A stretch of DNA of 64,000 nucleotides from JAXLXE01 sp046328115 (GCA_046328115.1 JAXLXE010000001.1:1612001-1676000), one strand, 5' to 3'; positions 35,924 through 45,397 are shown, numbered from the stretch's first letter. The notes: generated by a model not told the origin, from the sequence alone. A program made the numbers and translations.

Positions 35924-37387
35924 GTGCAAGTCTCGGATGGGAACTCGGCCTTCGCCGGCTTCGGCCCAATGCCATTGACGGTCGCCGATCTGCTCCACGC
36001 TCGCCCGCTGGTTGTTTCAGCGGAGACCACCACACGCGCGGCCGCGCAACAGATGGCCGCGGCGGACCAGAACGCGCTGATCATCGCAGACCAGCACGGC
36101 GCCGCCGTCGGCATCGTCACGGACTCTGACCTTCGCCGCCGCGTGGTCGCCGCGGGAACACCCGGTGAGACGCCAATCGCCGCCGTCATGACCGGACCGG
36201 TGATCCAGATCCGATCGGAGGCGCTCTACTTTGAAGCCGTCCACGCCATGCTCGAATCCGACGTCCACCACCTTCTGGTGACTCGCGGCGGGCATCCCGT
36301 AGGAGTGCTTTCAGAGCGCGACCTGGTCAGCGCGCACGCAGATGGACCACTGTTCGTGGCTCGCCGCATCGATCGAGCCCGCTCCCTGGAAGACCTGGCC
36401 GCGCTCAAGTCCAGCCGCGACCGAGCCATCGCCATGCTGCACCGGGCTGGAGCCTCCGCTTTCGATCTAGGGCGGATTGCCGCGGAGAACAACGACCGCC
36501 TGGCCATCCGCGCGATCGCGCTTGTCCAGCGCGATCTCGGCGCGCCGCCTGCCCGCTACTGCTGGCTGGGCCTGGGCAGCGAGGGCCGCCGTGAGCAATC
36601 AATCAAGACGGACCAGGACAACGCGTTGGTTTACGCCGATGAACCCGGCGCACCGGCCACGCGCGAATACTTCCGAGAGCTCGGGCGGCGAATCGTGGCT
36701 GCGCTTGCCGCCGCGGGCATACCCGAGTGCCCAGGTGGATTCATGGCCTCCAATCCCGAGATGTGCCGCCCGCTCGGCTCCTGGCGCACCCAGCTACGCC
36801 GAGCGCTGACCCGGGCCGATCCGCGCGACATCGCTACCTCCGCCATCTACTTCGACACTCGGACCATCGCGGGAGATGCTGATCTGGCCGCTCCATTGCT
36901 GACGGATCTGCACACCATCGCCCGGCACGCTCCCGCAACGCTCGGCCTGCTTCTGGCGGACGCCATCAGCCACCGCCCGCCGCTCGGCATATTCGGCGGT
37001 CTCGCCACGGACCGCGGAGGCCCACACCGCGGCACGTTCAATATCAAGACTCAGGGTGTCTCGCCCGTCGTGGAGATCGTGCGCGTCTTCGCCCTGGCCC
37101 ACGGCCTGAGTGAGACCAGCACCATTCAGCGGCTGCAGACATTGCTACAGCACGGCGCGATTCCAGAGACGGACGCCCGCGACCTTCAGGCTGCCTACGA
37201 GTACCTCTGGCGCCTCCGCCTGGATCACCATCTCCGCCAAGCCGCTGACGGAGCGCCATTGGATGACCACGTCAATCCTCGCGCGCTCTCCCGCGCGGAG
37301 CAACACCTTTTGCGCGACCACTTCAAGGCCATCGCCAGCGTTCAGTCGTACGTCGGGCTTCAGGTCACCGCTCTGCTAGGAGGCTGA
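35924..37387 (+). CDS. CBS-pair and DUF294 nucleotidyltransferase-like protein
   Basis: A 487-residue cytoplasmic protein with a GTG start. Two CBS repeats (about 15-140) bind adenine nucleotides in other family members. They are followed by a GlnD/GlnE-like nucleotidyltransferase core (about 200-330) with the signature GSEGRREQSIKTDQDNAL (about 218-235), which retains the G-S and D-x-D metal-binding residues, and a DUF294 C-terminal helical domain (about 340-487). The reaction of DUF294 proteins is unknown. The conserved motif suggests a real nucleotidyl transfer. In several proteobacteria similar proteins also accompany acetate-type symporters and an exonuclease, as here. Confidence 0.88.
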   Translation: MQVSDGNSAFAGFGPMPLTVADLLHARPLVVSAETTTRAAAQQMAAADQNALIIADQHGAAVGIVTDSDLRRRVVAAGTPGETPIAAVMTGPVIQIRSEALYFEAVHAMLESDVHHLLVTRGGHPVGVLSERDLVSAHADGPLFVARRIDRARSLEDLAALKSSRDRAIAMLHRAGASAFDLGRIAAENNDRLAIRAIALVQRDLGAPPARYCWLGLGSEGRREQSIKTDQDNALVYADEPGAPATREYFRELGRRIVAALAAAGIPECPGGFMASNPEMCRPLGSWRTQLRRALTRADPRDIATSAIYFDTRTIAGDADLAAPLLTDLHTIARHAPATLGLLLADAISHRPPLGIFGGLATDRGGPHRGTFNIKTQGVSPVVEIVRVFALAHGLSETSTIQRLQTLLQHGAIPETDARDLQAAYEYLWRLRLDHHLRQAADGAPLDDHVNPRALSRAEQHLLRDHFKAIASVQSYVGLQVTALLGG

Positions 37388-37389
37388 CC

Positions 37390-37791
37390 GTGCCCCCATC
37401 AGTCCCCGCGCCTCCCGTGGTATTGATCGTTGAAGATGACGAGAACATCCTCCTCTCCCTGGAGTTCGCGCTCACCCAGGAAGGATTCACCGTGCGCACC
37501 GCGAGAACCGGCGCCCAGGCAATAACGTCACTTGGCACGATGCGGCCGGGCGCGCTGGTTCTGGACCTCATGCTCCCCGACATCAGCGGGTACGAGGTGT
37601 GTCGATTTGTCAGGACTGACCCGCGCCTCTCCGGTCTGCCCGTGCTGATGCTGACAGCACGGGCGCAGGAGGCAGAGCGCGAGTATGGGATGGCCCAGGG
37701 CGCCAGCGATTACATCACCAAGCCGTTCAACGTGGCAAGTCTGATCCAGCGTCTCCGTGTCCACACGTCTGTGGCCGGGACGCACCGCTGA
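37390..37791 (+). CDS. Receiver-only response regulator
   Basis: A 133-residue CheY-like protein with no output domain. Acidic pocket VEDDEN, phospho-acceptor Asp59 in ALVLDLMLPDISGYEV, and the Lys in DYITKPFN are all present. It begins with GTG two bases after the preceding stop codon. It probably relays phosphate from, or gives feedback to, the kinase encoded downstream, or binds one of the neighbouring enzymes. Confidence 0.92.
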   Translation: MPPSVPAPPVVLIVEDDENILLSLEFALTQEGFTVRTARTGAQAITSLGTMRPGALVLDLMLPDISGYEVCRFVRTDPRLSGLPVLMLTARAQEAEREYGMAQGASDYITKPFNVASLIQRLRVHTSVAGTHR

Positions 37792-37797
37792 CCACCG

Positions 37798-38763
37798 ATG
37801 ACAGACACGCATCAAGGCAGGGTGCTAGGGGCCCTGCTGCTAATGGGGCAGGCACCCCTATGGATCGTGGTTGTTATCGCCATCGAGGTCCTCACGTCAG
37901 GCCGGGTACCCGCGACTGACGCGGCGTGGATCATCCTTACCGCCGGCATCACCGCGAGCCTCGTGGCCTTCGGACTGGCCGTACGTGTCGCGCACGCCAT
38001 TGGCGTCCCGGTGCAGCGGCTTCGGGAGGCCGCGCGTCTCACCGCCGTCCAGGGGCGTGAGCACTCCGCGGTGCTCAGCTACGGGGCCGATCTGGCGGAG
38101 ATCGCCACGGCGCTTTCGGGTGACGGACCGGTGACCCCGCCCAATCCTCCTTTTCTATTCGTGGCAGTGGATACTGAGACTACCGGGCTGGACACGGGCG
38201 CCGACGCCATCGTCTCCATCGGCGCTGTCCGCCTCACCGCGCCCCCGGATGACGGGGAAGCAAAGTTCCACACACTCATCAACCCGGCGCGGCCCATCCC
38301 GAGCTCGGCAACCCGCATTCACGGGCTGGGTGACCAAGACGTCGCCACCGCCCCCCCGCTGGCGGCCGCACTGCCAGACTTCCTGGCGTTCATCGACCGT
38401 CACCCTCTGGTCATGCACAACGCCCAGTTTGACCTGGCGTTCCTCAACCGCGGCCTGCGCGCCGCCGGTCTGCCCGCGATTCCGCGCGACCGCGTCTTTG
38501 ATACTCTGGCCATCGCGCGGACTCTGTTCCCCACCTGGGAGGAACATACTTTGGACCATCTCGCCGCTCGCCTCGGGGTTCCCATCGAAGCCCGCCACTC
38601 CGCCCTGGGCGACGCCGCGATCACCGCCACCGCCTTCACCCGGCTCCTGACGATCCTCCGGCACCACGACGCGCCCACGTCAGATGCTCTGCGGCGGCTC
38701 GATCCCGTGACATCTAGCCAGCAAACCGTTCACGCTGTACGCACCGGCCTGGGACTGGTGTAG
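37798..38763 (+). CDS. Membrane-anchored DEDDh exonuclease
   Basis: A 321-residue protein with two N-terminal membrane helices (about 8-30 and 42-65). A HAMP-like amphipathic linker follows (about 66-112: IGVPVQRLREAARLTAV), then a DnaQ-type 3'-5' exonuclease domain (about 118-290). The ExoI, II and III motifs are intact: FVAVDTETTGLD (D, E), HNAQFDLAFLN (D) and HSALGDA (His and D). The catalytic core is thus complete and faces the cytoplasm. A nuclease on a receptor-like membrane anchor is odd for replication proofreading; a regulatory role in RNA or nucleotide turnover with the adjacent nucleotidyltransferase is an inference. Confidence 0.87.
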   Translation: MTDTHQGRVLGALLLMGQAPLWIVVVIAIEVLTSGRVPATDAAWIILTAGITASLVAFGLAVRVAHAIGVPVQRLREAARLTAVQGREHSAVLSYGADLAEIATALSGDGPVTPPNPPFLFVAVDTETTGLDTGADAIVSIGAVRLTAPPDDGEAKFHTLINPARPIPSSATRIHGLGDQDVATAPPLAAALPDFLAFIDRHPLVMHNAQFDLAFLNRGLRAAGLPAIPRDRVFDTLAIARTLFPTWEEHTLDHLAARLGVPIEARHSALGDAAITATAFTRLLTILRHHDAPTSDALRRLDPVTSSQQTVHAVRTGLGLV

Positions 38764-38766
38764 GCC

Positions 38767-38997
38767 GTGCACTCGCTGGGCAGGATTGCGCTCGTCGTCT
38801 GCCTCATCGGCGCCTTCGCCCTCAACTACCCCATCATCAACGTGCCAAACACGCCCAGCCTGACTTTCGGCGTTCCCACGCTGTACATCTACGTAGTCAG
38901 CGTCTGGCTGGCTCTGATCTGCGCGGCCTGGGCTATCTCCCGCGCGGCCCGGCGTGACGCGCAGGACGGCCCGGACTCGTCGGAGGCGGAGCGTTGA
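38767..38997 (+). CDS. Small two-helix membrane protein before the sensor kinase
   Basis: A 76-residue protein with hydrophobic helices at about 5-24 and 40-62 and a charged tail. The GTG start is 3 bp after the exonuclease stop, and its own stop overlaps the kinase start (TTGA). It has the size and two-helix plan of accessory subunits placed before SSS transporters (as with DUF4212 at 33318), so it may partner the symporter half of the kinase. No family is recognised. Confidence 0.68.
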   Translation: MHSLGRIALVVCLIGAFALNYPIINVPNTPSLTFGVPTLYIYVVSVWLALICAAWAISRAARRDAQDGPDSSEAER

Positions 38998-41900
38998 GCG
39001 GCACCGTCGTCATCGTGATCTCGGCCAGCTACATCGCGCTGTTGTTCGCGATTGCGTATGCCGCCGACATCCGTCGCGAACGCGGTCGGAGTTGGATCAC
39101 CAACCCATACGTCTATTCCCTCTCGCTGGCCGTCTACTGCACGGCCTGGACTTTCTACGGCAGTGTCGGCCGCGCAGCCGACTCGGGACTGGGCTTCCTG
39201 CCTGTCTACCTCGGCCCCACGCTGATCGCGCTCACCTGGTGGTCGTTGCTCCGCAAGATCGTGCGCATCTCCAAGCAGCAGAACCTCACCTCCATCGCGG
39301 ACTTCATCAGCGCGCGCTATGGCAACAGCAAGGCGCTAGGCGTCCTGGTGAGCATCGCCGTCGTCGTCGGCATCATGCCGTACACCGCCCTCCAGCTAAA
39401 GGCCGTGGCCAGCACCTTCCGCATCATCCAGGGTCAGGGCGCACTCGAGACCCCACTCGCGGGATTCGACACGGCGTTCCTCGTCGCCGCGTTCATGTCC
39501 GTGTTCGGCATCCTCTTCGGCGCGCGCCATATCTCCCCCAGCGAGCGCCACGAGGCCATGGTGGCCGCCGTCGCCTTCGAATCCATCGTCAAGCTCGTCT
39601 CGTTCCTAGCCGTCGGCCTGTTCGTCTGCTTCTGGGTGTACGACGGTGTCGATGACCTCTTTGCAACGGCACAGCTCGTGCCCGCGTTCCGCGATCTGTT
39701 TGTGCTCAACGGCAACAACTCGGTTGACTTCGCCTCGTGGTTCTCGATCACAGTCCTGAGCGCCGCGGCGGTCATGTTCCTCCCGCGGCAGTTCCACATC
39801 GCCGTCGTCGAGAACACTCACGAGCGTCACATCAGGACCGCCATGTGGCTCTTCCCCCTGTACCTGTTGCTCATCAACCTAATGGTGGCACCGATCGCGT
39901 TCGCCGGCCTCATCGCCTTCGGTCACCGTCCACTGGAGTCAGATTTCTTCGTCATCAGCATCCCACTGCACTACGGCCAGGGTGCCCTTGCCTTACTCGC
40001 GTTCATCGGCGGGCTCTCCGCCGCCACAGCTATGCTCGTCGTTGAGTCCGTTGCAGTGTCCACTGTCATCGTCAACCACCTGGTCGTTCCAGTGCTCGTA
40101 AAGCTCGGTGGCGGGCGCGATGTCTCGGGCTGGCTCCTGGTCGCCCGGCGGGCGGGCATCGTCGCCGTCATCATGCTTGGCTACGTCTACTACCGCGCCG
40201 CAGGTGAGACCAACACCCTTGTCAATCTGGGGCTCGTGTCATTCGCCGCCGCGTTCCAATTCGCGCCAGCTCTCGTGTTCGGGCTGTACTTCCGCTGGGC
40301 CAGCCGCCGCGGAGCCCTCATCGGGCTCAGCGCCGGCCTCGGTGTCTGGGCCTACACGCTGGTCGTGCCCACCCTTGGCGGCGCCAGCGCGCTGGACCAC
40401 CTGGATCTTTCCGCGGGACCGTTCGGAATTGCCGCACTCAAGCCTGGCAGCCTCTTCGGGCTGGAGGGGCTAGATCCCTGGACGCACGTGCTATTCTGGA
40501 GTCTGGTCTTCAACGTCGGCGGCTTGGTCGCCGGCTCCGCGTTCCTGCGCTCGCGAAGCGATGAGCTGGCCCAGGCGGACGGATTCGTCAACTGCTTCCG
40601 GGTCCCAATTCGGCCTGCCGCGGGCGTCGCCGCGGTGGCCGCGGACGTGCGAGCAGATCTGGCGACGCTGATGTCACGGTTCATCGGCACGGACCGAGCC
40701 AACGCCATCCTGGTGGAGTTCGCCCGGCAAAAGGGACTGCGCTCCTCAGAAGACCGCATCCCCTGGATCCACCACCGTGACCTCATGGCCGTTGTGGAGC
40801 GCGAGCTCGCGGGCGCACTGGGGCCCGTGGCCGCGCGTTTCATCCTGGACAGCTACGTTGCCCAGCGCCACCCGAGGCTGGAGACCATCATCGACGCCTT
40901 CGGCGAGGTCTCCCTGTCGCTCGAGCAGAGCCGGGAGGACCTGGCGCGCCGTATTCGTGCCCTCTCCATCCTCTACGAAACCTCTCGTCGCGTCTCCTCA
41001 TCGCTCTCATTCGCCCAGGTCAGTCGGGCCACCTGCAGCTTGCTAGCGGATGAGCTCCACCTGGACGGTGTGGAGGTGCTGGTAAGTGACGGCAACCGCG
41101 GCTTCCGCGCGCTGGATGGGCCGCCTTGGCTCGGAAGCGAGTCGGACGTTGAGATCGCCCGGCTGGCGATCGACGACGGGCGCGTAGTCACCTCCCAGGA
41201 CGGCCCGGCATCCCAGGCTCCGCGCCAGTCTTCATTCCGCTCGTACCTCGCCGCGCCGATCACCTCGGGCGAGTCCGCGTTTGGCGTCCTTTTTGCCTAC
41301 TCCAGCTCCAGACTGGTGTATTTCTCGCCAGACCTGGTGGAGCTCAGCCAGGCAGTGGCAAACCAGCTCGGTACCGCCGCCAACAACGCGGCCCTGTACG
41401 ACGAGCTCAGAGCCCTCAGCCAGGATCTGGATCAGAAGGTCCAGGACCGCACCGCGGAGCTAGAGCGGGCCAACACCCGCTTGCGGGAGACGGACGAGCT
41501 GAAGTCTGAGTTCCTGTCCGTAGTGGCGCACGAGCTCCGCACGCCGCTGACCTCGATTTGCTCGTTCTCGGAGATCTTGCTCAGCTACGACGTTCCGGAC
41601 CCAGAGCGCGCGCGCTCATTCGTGAAGATCATCAACGACGAGGGCGTTCGGTTGAGCCGGTTGATCGCGCAACTCCTGGATCTCTCGCGAATCGAGTCCG
41701 GTCGGCTCGATCTGGCGATCGACGCCTGCGATCCAGCCGAGATCGTGGACTCCGCCCTCACCGTCACGGCTCCCATCACGCGACGCGCGGAGGTGCAGGT
41801 CACCAGCGCACTCAACGAGCGTCTGCCTGCCATCCGTGGTGACCGTGACCGCCTCATCCAGGTGCTCACCAACCTCGTCACGAACGCGGTGCACGCATCA

Positions 41901-42185
41901 CCGTCCGGAGACCGGGTCGTCGTGGAAGCCAACCGGCAGAACGGCACGGTCACCTTCAGTGTGGTTGACCGCGGCCCCGGTGTGCGACCGGAGGACGCGG
42001 GCCTGGTGTTCGAGAAGTTCACACGGCTGCCCCGCGAAAGCGGTGTGCGCACAGAAGGCACGGGGCTGGGGCTCTACGTGGCACGGCAGATCGTGGAGCA
42101 TCACGGCGGCCACATCTGGGTCCAGCGGACGCCGGGTGGCGGCGCCACGTTCTCGTTCTCCATCCCGCTCGCCCAACATCCCTGA
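38994..42185 (+). CDS. Sodium:solute symporter-histidine kinase fusion (CbrA/CrbS-like)
   Basis: A 1063-residue sensor. Residues about 1-540 form an SSS transporter domain with 12-13 helices (YCTAWTFYGSVGRAADSGLGFLPVYLGP is typical of CbrA/CrbS proteins). A linker and GAF domain (about 640-800), a coiled coil (QDLDQKVQDRTAELERAN), HisKA with His846 in VVAHELRTPLTS, and a HATPase domain (NLVTNAVHAS, DRGPGVRPED, GTGLGLYVAR) follow. CrbS/CrbR systems activate acs in Vibrio and Pseudomonas; the C-terminal receiver seen in some relatives is absent. TTG start overlapping the previous gene. Likely partners are the regulators at 32447 and 37390. Confidence 0.93.
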   Translation: MSGTVVIVISASYIALLFAIAYAADIRRERGRSWITNPYVYSLSLAVYCTAWTFYGSVGRAADSGLGFLPVYLGPTLIALTWWSLLRKIVRISKQQNLTSIADFISARYGNSKALGVLVSIAVVVGIMPYTALQLKAVASTFRIIQGQGALETPLAGFDTAFLVAAFMSVFGILFGARHISPSERHEAMVAAVAFESIVKLVSFLAVGLFVCFWVYDGVDDLFATAQLVPAFRDLFVLNGNNSVDFASWFSITVLSAAAVMFLPRQFHIAVVENTHERHIRTAMWLFPLYLLLINLMVAPIAFAGLIAFGHRPLESDFFVISIPLHYGQGALALLAFIGGLSAATAMLVVESVAVSTVIVNHLVVPVLVKLGGGRDVSGWLLVARRAGIVAVIMLGYVYYRAAGETNTLVNLGLVSFAAAFQFAPALVFGLYFRWASRRGALIGLSAGLGVWAYTLVVPTLGGASALDHLDLSAGPFGIAALKPGSLFGLEGLDPWTHVLFWSLVFNVGGLVAGSAFLRSRSDELAQADGFVNCFRVPIRPAAGVAAVAADVRADLATLMSRFIGTDRANAILVEFARQKGLRSSEDRIPWIHHRDLMAVVERELAGALGPVAARFILDSYVAQRHPRLETIIDAFGEVSLSLEQSREDLARRIRALSILYETSRRVSSSLSFAQVSRATCSLLADELHLDGVEVLVSDGNRGFRALDGPPWLGSESDVEIARLAIDDGRVVTSQDGPASQAPRQSSFRSYLAAPITSGESAFGVLFAYSSSRLVYFSPDLVELSQAVANQLGTAANNAALYDELRALSQDLDQKVQDRTAELERANTRLRETDELKSEFLSVVAHELRTPLTSICSFSEILLSYDVPDPERARSFVKIINDEGVRLSRLIAQLLDLSRIESGRLDLAIDACDPAEIVDSALTVTAPITRRAEVQVTSALNERLPAIRGDRDRLIQVLTNLVTNAVHASPSGDRVVVEANRQNGTVTFSVVDRGPGVRPEDAGLVFEKFTRLPRESGVRTEGTGLGLYVARQIVEHHGGHIWVQRTPGGGATFSFSIPLAQHP

Positions 42186-42351
42186 GCGCCCGTCTATCGC
42201 TCGTTCGGACAACTTGTCGTTACAACGCGAATCCACTACCATCCACTCTTGGCCGCGCCACGTTACGTGTAGCGAAATCTGCCACGCCCACCGTGACCCG
42301 GGCCACACTCGTCACGCAACGCCGCGTCCTACGAGCGGGGAGAACAGCCAC

Positions 42352-42549
42352 ATGCTGGAGCAGACCCAGTCATCAGCCGCCCTCATCGAATCAATGCTCG
42401 CTGCCTTCGCCCGGGGCGACTCGGCGGACGGTGAGCGTCTTATGCTCCGAGCGCTAGACGCCGGCATCCCGTGGGATGAGGTCACGGCCGCCGCCGCGCA
42501 GGGCTACGCGCGCCAGGCGTCCACGAACCGCGCTAACACCCGCGACTGA
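42352..42549 (+). CDS. Small protein of unknown function (65 residues)
   Basis: A short reading frame from ATG 42352 with a GGGGAGA site about 8 nt upstream. The product is mostly helical and acidic-alanine rich (LIESMLAAFARGDSADGERLMLRALDAG, split by a Gly), with no membrane segment. Compared with random frames it has a plausible composition, but no family is recognised. It stands alone after a 166-bp gap, between the sensor kinase and the dehydratase gene. Confidence 0.5.
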   Translation: MLEQTQSSAALIESMLAAFARGDSADGERLMLRALDAGIPWDEVTAAAAQGYARQASTNRANTRD

Positions 42550-42599
42550 CGCGTGGCAGCCAACCCAACGCAAGCCACCCGCTCGCCCGTGGAGCAACC

Positions 42600-43739
42600 A
42601 TGAAGATCTCCGGTATTGAACCCTTTGCCATCCAGGCTGGGGGGCGCAACTTCATCTTCTGCGTCGTTGACACGGACGAGGGCATCTCTGGCATCGGTGA
42701 GTGCGGCCTCGCCAGTCGGGCCTACGCACTACTCGGCGCCTTCGAGCATCTCCGAGAACAGGTCATCGGCCAGGACGCCAACCGGATCGAGCACCTCTGG
42801 CAGACCATGTACCGCGGCGGCTTCTTCCCGGGCGGCATCGTCACCGCGGCCGCCATCTCCGCTATCGACATCGCGCTCTGGGACATCCGAGGTAAGGCCC
42901 TGGGCGTGCCCACTTACGACCTGTTCGGAGGCCGCGTCCGCGATCGCGTGGTTTGTTACCCGCACAACCGCCAGGGCACGCTAGAGGACCTGCTGGAGAG
43001 CATCCGCCAGACCAGCGACGCCGGCTGGAAGTTCGCTCGCTGGCACCTCCAGGAGTGCGGTCCCGGCGTGCTCGAGCCGCGGCAGGCCGTGCGCGATGGC
43101 ATCCGCTGGGTAGAGGCTGTCCGGAAAGAGTTCGGACCGGACCTGGAGATCTGCCTGGATGTCCACACCAGGCTTGATCCCTCCTTCTCCATCCAGTTGG
43201 CCACGGCGCTCGAGCCCTACGACGTCTTCTTCCTCGAGGATCCCGTCCGATCAGAAGACCCACACACGCTGGCTCGCGTCCGGGCCGCAACGCGCATTCC
43301 CATCGCCGCAGGCGAGCAATACGCGGGCAAGTGGGCCTTTCGCGAACTGATCGAGCAGGACCTCATCGACTACGCCCGCATCGACCTGTGCATCGTCGGT
43401 GGCCTCACCGAGGCGCGAAAGGTGGCCGGCTGGTGCGAAACCCACTCCATCCGTCTCGCCACGCACAACCCGCTCGGCCCGGTCAGCAGCGCCGCCTGCC
43501 TGCAGCTCAATCTGGCAACCAGCAATTTTGGCGTTCAGGAGCAACCTACGCGTCCAGGTAGCACCTTAAACGACCTGTTTCCCGTTCAAGTAGAGTGGGA
43601 AGACGGTCACCTGCTTCCGCCAACGCGTCCCGGACTAGGGGTAGAGTTCGATCGCGACGCGCTGCGGAAGGCAGAGCCGGCCCTTCGCCGCGGCTCCCCC
43701 CGCCTGAGCCGCGCGGATGGCAGCTTCACCAACTGGTAG
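42600..43739 (+). CDS. Enolase-superfamily acid-sugar dehydratase (galactonate dehydratase-like)
   Basis: A 379-residue TIM-barrel enzyme of the mandelate racemase subgroup. Predicted metal ligands are D187, E213 and E239, and acid/base residues are H189 and H289 with D262. These are exactly four positions beyond the D183/H185/E209/E235/D258/H285 set of E. coli DgoD, and the surrounding CLDVHTRLDP, FLEDPVR, AAGEQYAGKW and ATHNPLGPVSSA segments match that type. It should dehydrate an aldonate to a 2-keto-3-deoxy acid; galactonate is the best guess, but substrate specificity varies in this group. An FAH-family gene lies about 700 bp downstream. Confidence 0.87.
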   Translation: MKISGIEPFAIQAGGRNFIFCVVDTDEGISGIGECGLASRAYALLGAFEHLREQVIGQDANRIEHLWQTMYRGGFFPGGIVTAAAISAIDIALWDIRGKALGVPTYDLFGGRVRDRVVCYPHNRQGTLEDLLESIRQTSDAGWKFARWHLQECGPGVLEPRQAVRDGIRWVEAVRKEFGPDLEICLDVHTRLDPSFSIQLATALEPYDVFFLEDPVRSEDPHTLARVRAATRIPIAAGEQYAGKWAFRELIEQDLIDYARIDLCIVGGLTEARKVAGWCETHSIRLATHNPLGPVSSAACLQLNLATSNFGVQEQPTRPGSTLNDLFPVQVEWEDGHLLPPTRPGLGVEFDRDALRKAEPALRRGSPRLSRADGSFTNW

Positions 43740-43790
43740 CTGGCAGGTACCGGGCTCGCGGAATCGTAGGCGGGGAAAAGCGAGGCCTGA

Positions 43791-44120
43791 ATGCTTCCGG
43801 CAGCTCTCTTTGTCCTGATGATTCTGTGGCTCATCGGCGCGCTACAGATTGGCAATACAGACTTCCTGTGGGGCGTGATTATGCGGGTGGGTGAGCACCC
43901 TGTCACGGTGCTGGACGGGCTGATCGCCGCCGTCACCATACTACTCATCGCCGGACTCCCCGGCCCACTCGCGCTCGGCGCGTCAGCAACCACCGTGCTC
44001 TGGGCCGCGGCCACAACCGGTGTCGTCTCCATCGAGGGTGTACCCGTCGGCCTGCTCGCCACCCTGGCGATCATGACTGGCACCATGGTCCACCTGGTTA
44101 CCCGCAAAGCCGGCCGATAG
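43791..44120 (+). CDS. Small polytopic membrane protein
   Basis: A 109-residue protein with about four hydrophobic stretches (2-22, 41-58, 62-80, 85-103) and little soluble sequence. No conserved motif is recognised. It lies between the sugar-acid dehydratase and the FAH-family gene and is co-directional with them. It may be unrelated to either. The next feature is a near-perfect 10-bp hairpin at 44131-44151. Confidence 0.55.
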   Translation: MLPAALFVLMILWLIGALQIGNTDFLWGVIMRVGEHPVTVLDGLIAAVTILLIAGLPGPLALGASATTVLWAAATTGVVSIEGVPVGLLATLAIMTGTMVHLVTRKAGR

Positions 44121-44443
44121 CCCCGAATCGCCCGCCAGCGACGCTGACGGGTGACGCAACATTGCTCTAGGCTGATTGGTGCCACCCTGATCGGCGCAAC
44201 TTTGCAAAGTACTAGCGCTACGCTTGCGTTGCCTTCTCCTCTCAAGCGCGGCAATCGCGAGTGCGCCCAGGCGCTTTATCACTTCGTATTCGCGCGGAAC
44301 TGACGCACAGTGCCGCCAGCGCCTCCGCGTATCCTCCCGGACGGATGCGCCGACGGCGCACCCACCTCGTCTTGTGCCAGGTTTACCCGCGACCGGCCTT
44401 ATCATCAATCACCAACGGCCGCCACGTCCGGAGGTGATCCCGC
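44121..44443. other. Non-coding gap before the FAH-family gene
   Basis: A 323-bp gap. At 44131-44151 is a hairpin with 10-bp arms and one mismatch (CCCGCCAGCG / CGCTGACGGG) that may terminate the preceding gene. The gap ends with GGAGGTGAT, an ideal ribosome-binding site 5 nt before the next ATG. No tRNA, conserved small RNA or protein gene was found in the remainder. Confidence 0.6.
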
Positions 44444-45397
44444 ATGACCCCCTACCGCCTTGCAACGCTGGAGATCCGTGGTGTGCCCCGTGCAGCCCTC
44501 GTCCTGCACGATCGCTACTATCCGCTCCACAACTCGGATGTCGCTGCCCCGCTCAAGCGCGCCTGCGTCCTTGATCTCCTCGCGGACTGGGCGGACGTGG
44601 CACCGTCGCTCCAGGCACTTGCCGACGCCCCGGCCAGACTCGGCCCGGGTGTCGACGCCGACGACGCTCGGATCAAGCTCCTCACACCCATCCGCTACCC
44701 CCGCGCCGTCTATTGCACCGTCTTCAACTACTACGATTTCGCCCGCGAGGCCGGTGTGACTCCGCCGGACAAAACCACCACCCGCCCCTACGTGTGCATC
44801 AAGCTGCCCCACACTGTCATCGGTCCTGGCGACGCCATCCTCCTACCGGAGCACACCGCGCAACTTGATTGGGAGGTGGAGCTCGGCGCCGTAATCGGGC
44901 AGCGCTGCCGCGACGCCCGCGCCGAAAACGCTCTCGACTACGTGGCCGCCTACACCATCGTCAACGACCTGTCAGCCCGCGACGTCATCATCCGCCCAGA
45001 CTGGCCCAACTTCGCGTCCGACTGGCTCGTCAGCAAAAACTTCGACACCGGCACCCCCATCGGACCGTATCTCACGCCCGCTCCCCAGATCCCAGATCCG
45101 CAGAACGTCCCGCTGCGGCTCTGGCTCAACGACCAGCCCATGCAGGACGGGAACACCTCCTCCATGATCTTCACCCTGGCGGAGCAGATCGCCCACATCA
45201 GCTCAGTACTCACGCTGTTGCCGGGCGACGTCATCGCTACAGGCACACCGGCCGGCGTCGGCTGGAAGCGCGGCCGCTTCCTCCAGGTCGGCGACGACGT
45301 ACGCTGCGAGATTCCGGGCATCGGCTCGTTCTCCAACAGCGTGGTGGGTCCCGTGCCCATGCTCCCACCGTCGCTGGGCGAGCGGGGCATCGCTTGA
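44444..45397 (+). CDS. Fumarylacetoacetate hydrolase (FAH) family protein
   Basis: A 317-residue member of the FAH superfamily, metal-dependent hydrolases and decarboxylases acting on 2-oxo or acylpyruvate-type acids. The metal site is visible in DWEVELGAVIG (E-x-E, about 144-154) and YTIVNDLSARDV (Asp), with PYVCIKLPHTVIGPGD upstream and GDVIATGTPAGVGWKRG near the C-terminus. An N-terminal domain of about 65 residues precedes the fold. An exceptionally good GGAGGTGAT ribosome-binding site precedes the ATG. The neighbouring sugar-acid dehydratase suggests processing of keto acids. The stop overlaps the next start (TTGA). Confidence 0.9.
   Translation: MTPYRLATLEIRGVPRAALVLHDRYYPLHNSDVAAPLKRACVLDLLADWADVAPSLQALADAPARLGPGVDADDARIKLLTPIRYPRAVYCTVFNYYDFAREAGVTPPDKTTTRPYVCIKLPHTVIGPGDAILLPEHTAQLDWEVELGAVIGQRCRDARAENALDYVAAYTIVNDLSARDVIIRPDWPNFASDWLVSKNFDTGTPIGPYLTPAPQIPDPQNVPLRLWLNDQPMQDGNTSSMIFTLAEQIAHISSVLTLLPGDVIATGTPAGVGWKRGRFLQVGDDVRCEIPGIGSFSNSVVGPVPMLPPSLGERGIA

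Noticed and set aside
44121..44443. tRNA or small RNA gene in the largest gap
   Set aside because: No cloverleaf, CCA end or TPsiC-like sequence was seen; only a mismatch hairpin near the left side.
44869..45393. Extended N-terminus for the GT-C gene overlapping the FAH gene
   Set aside because: The sequence is Arg-rich and out of frame with FAH; the TTG at 45394 gives a proper membrane helix start.
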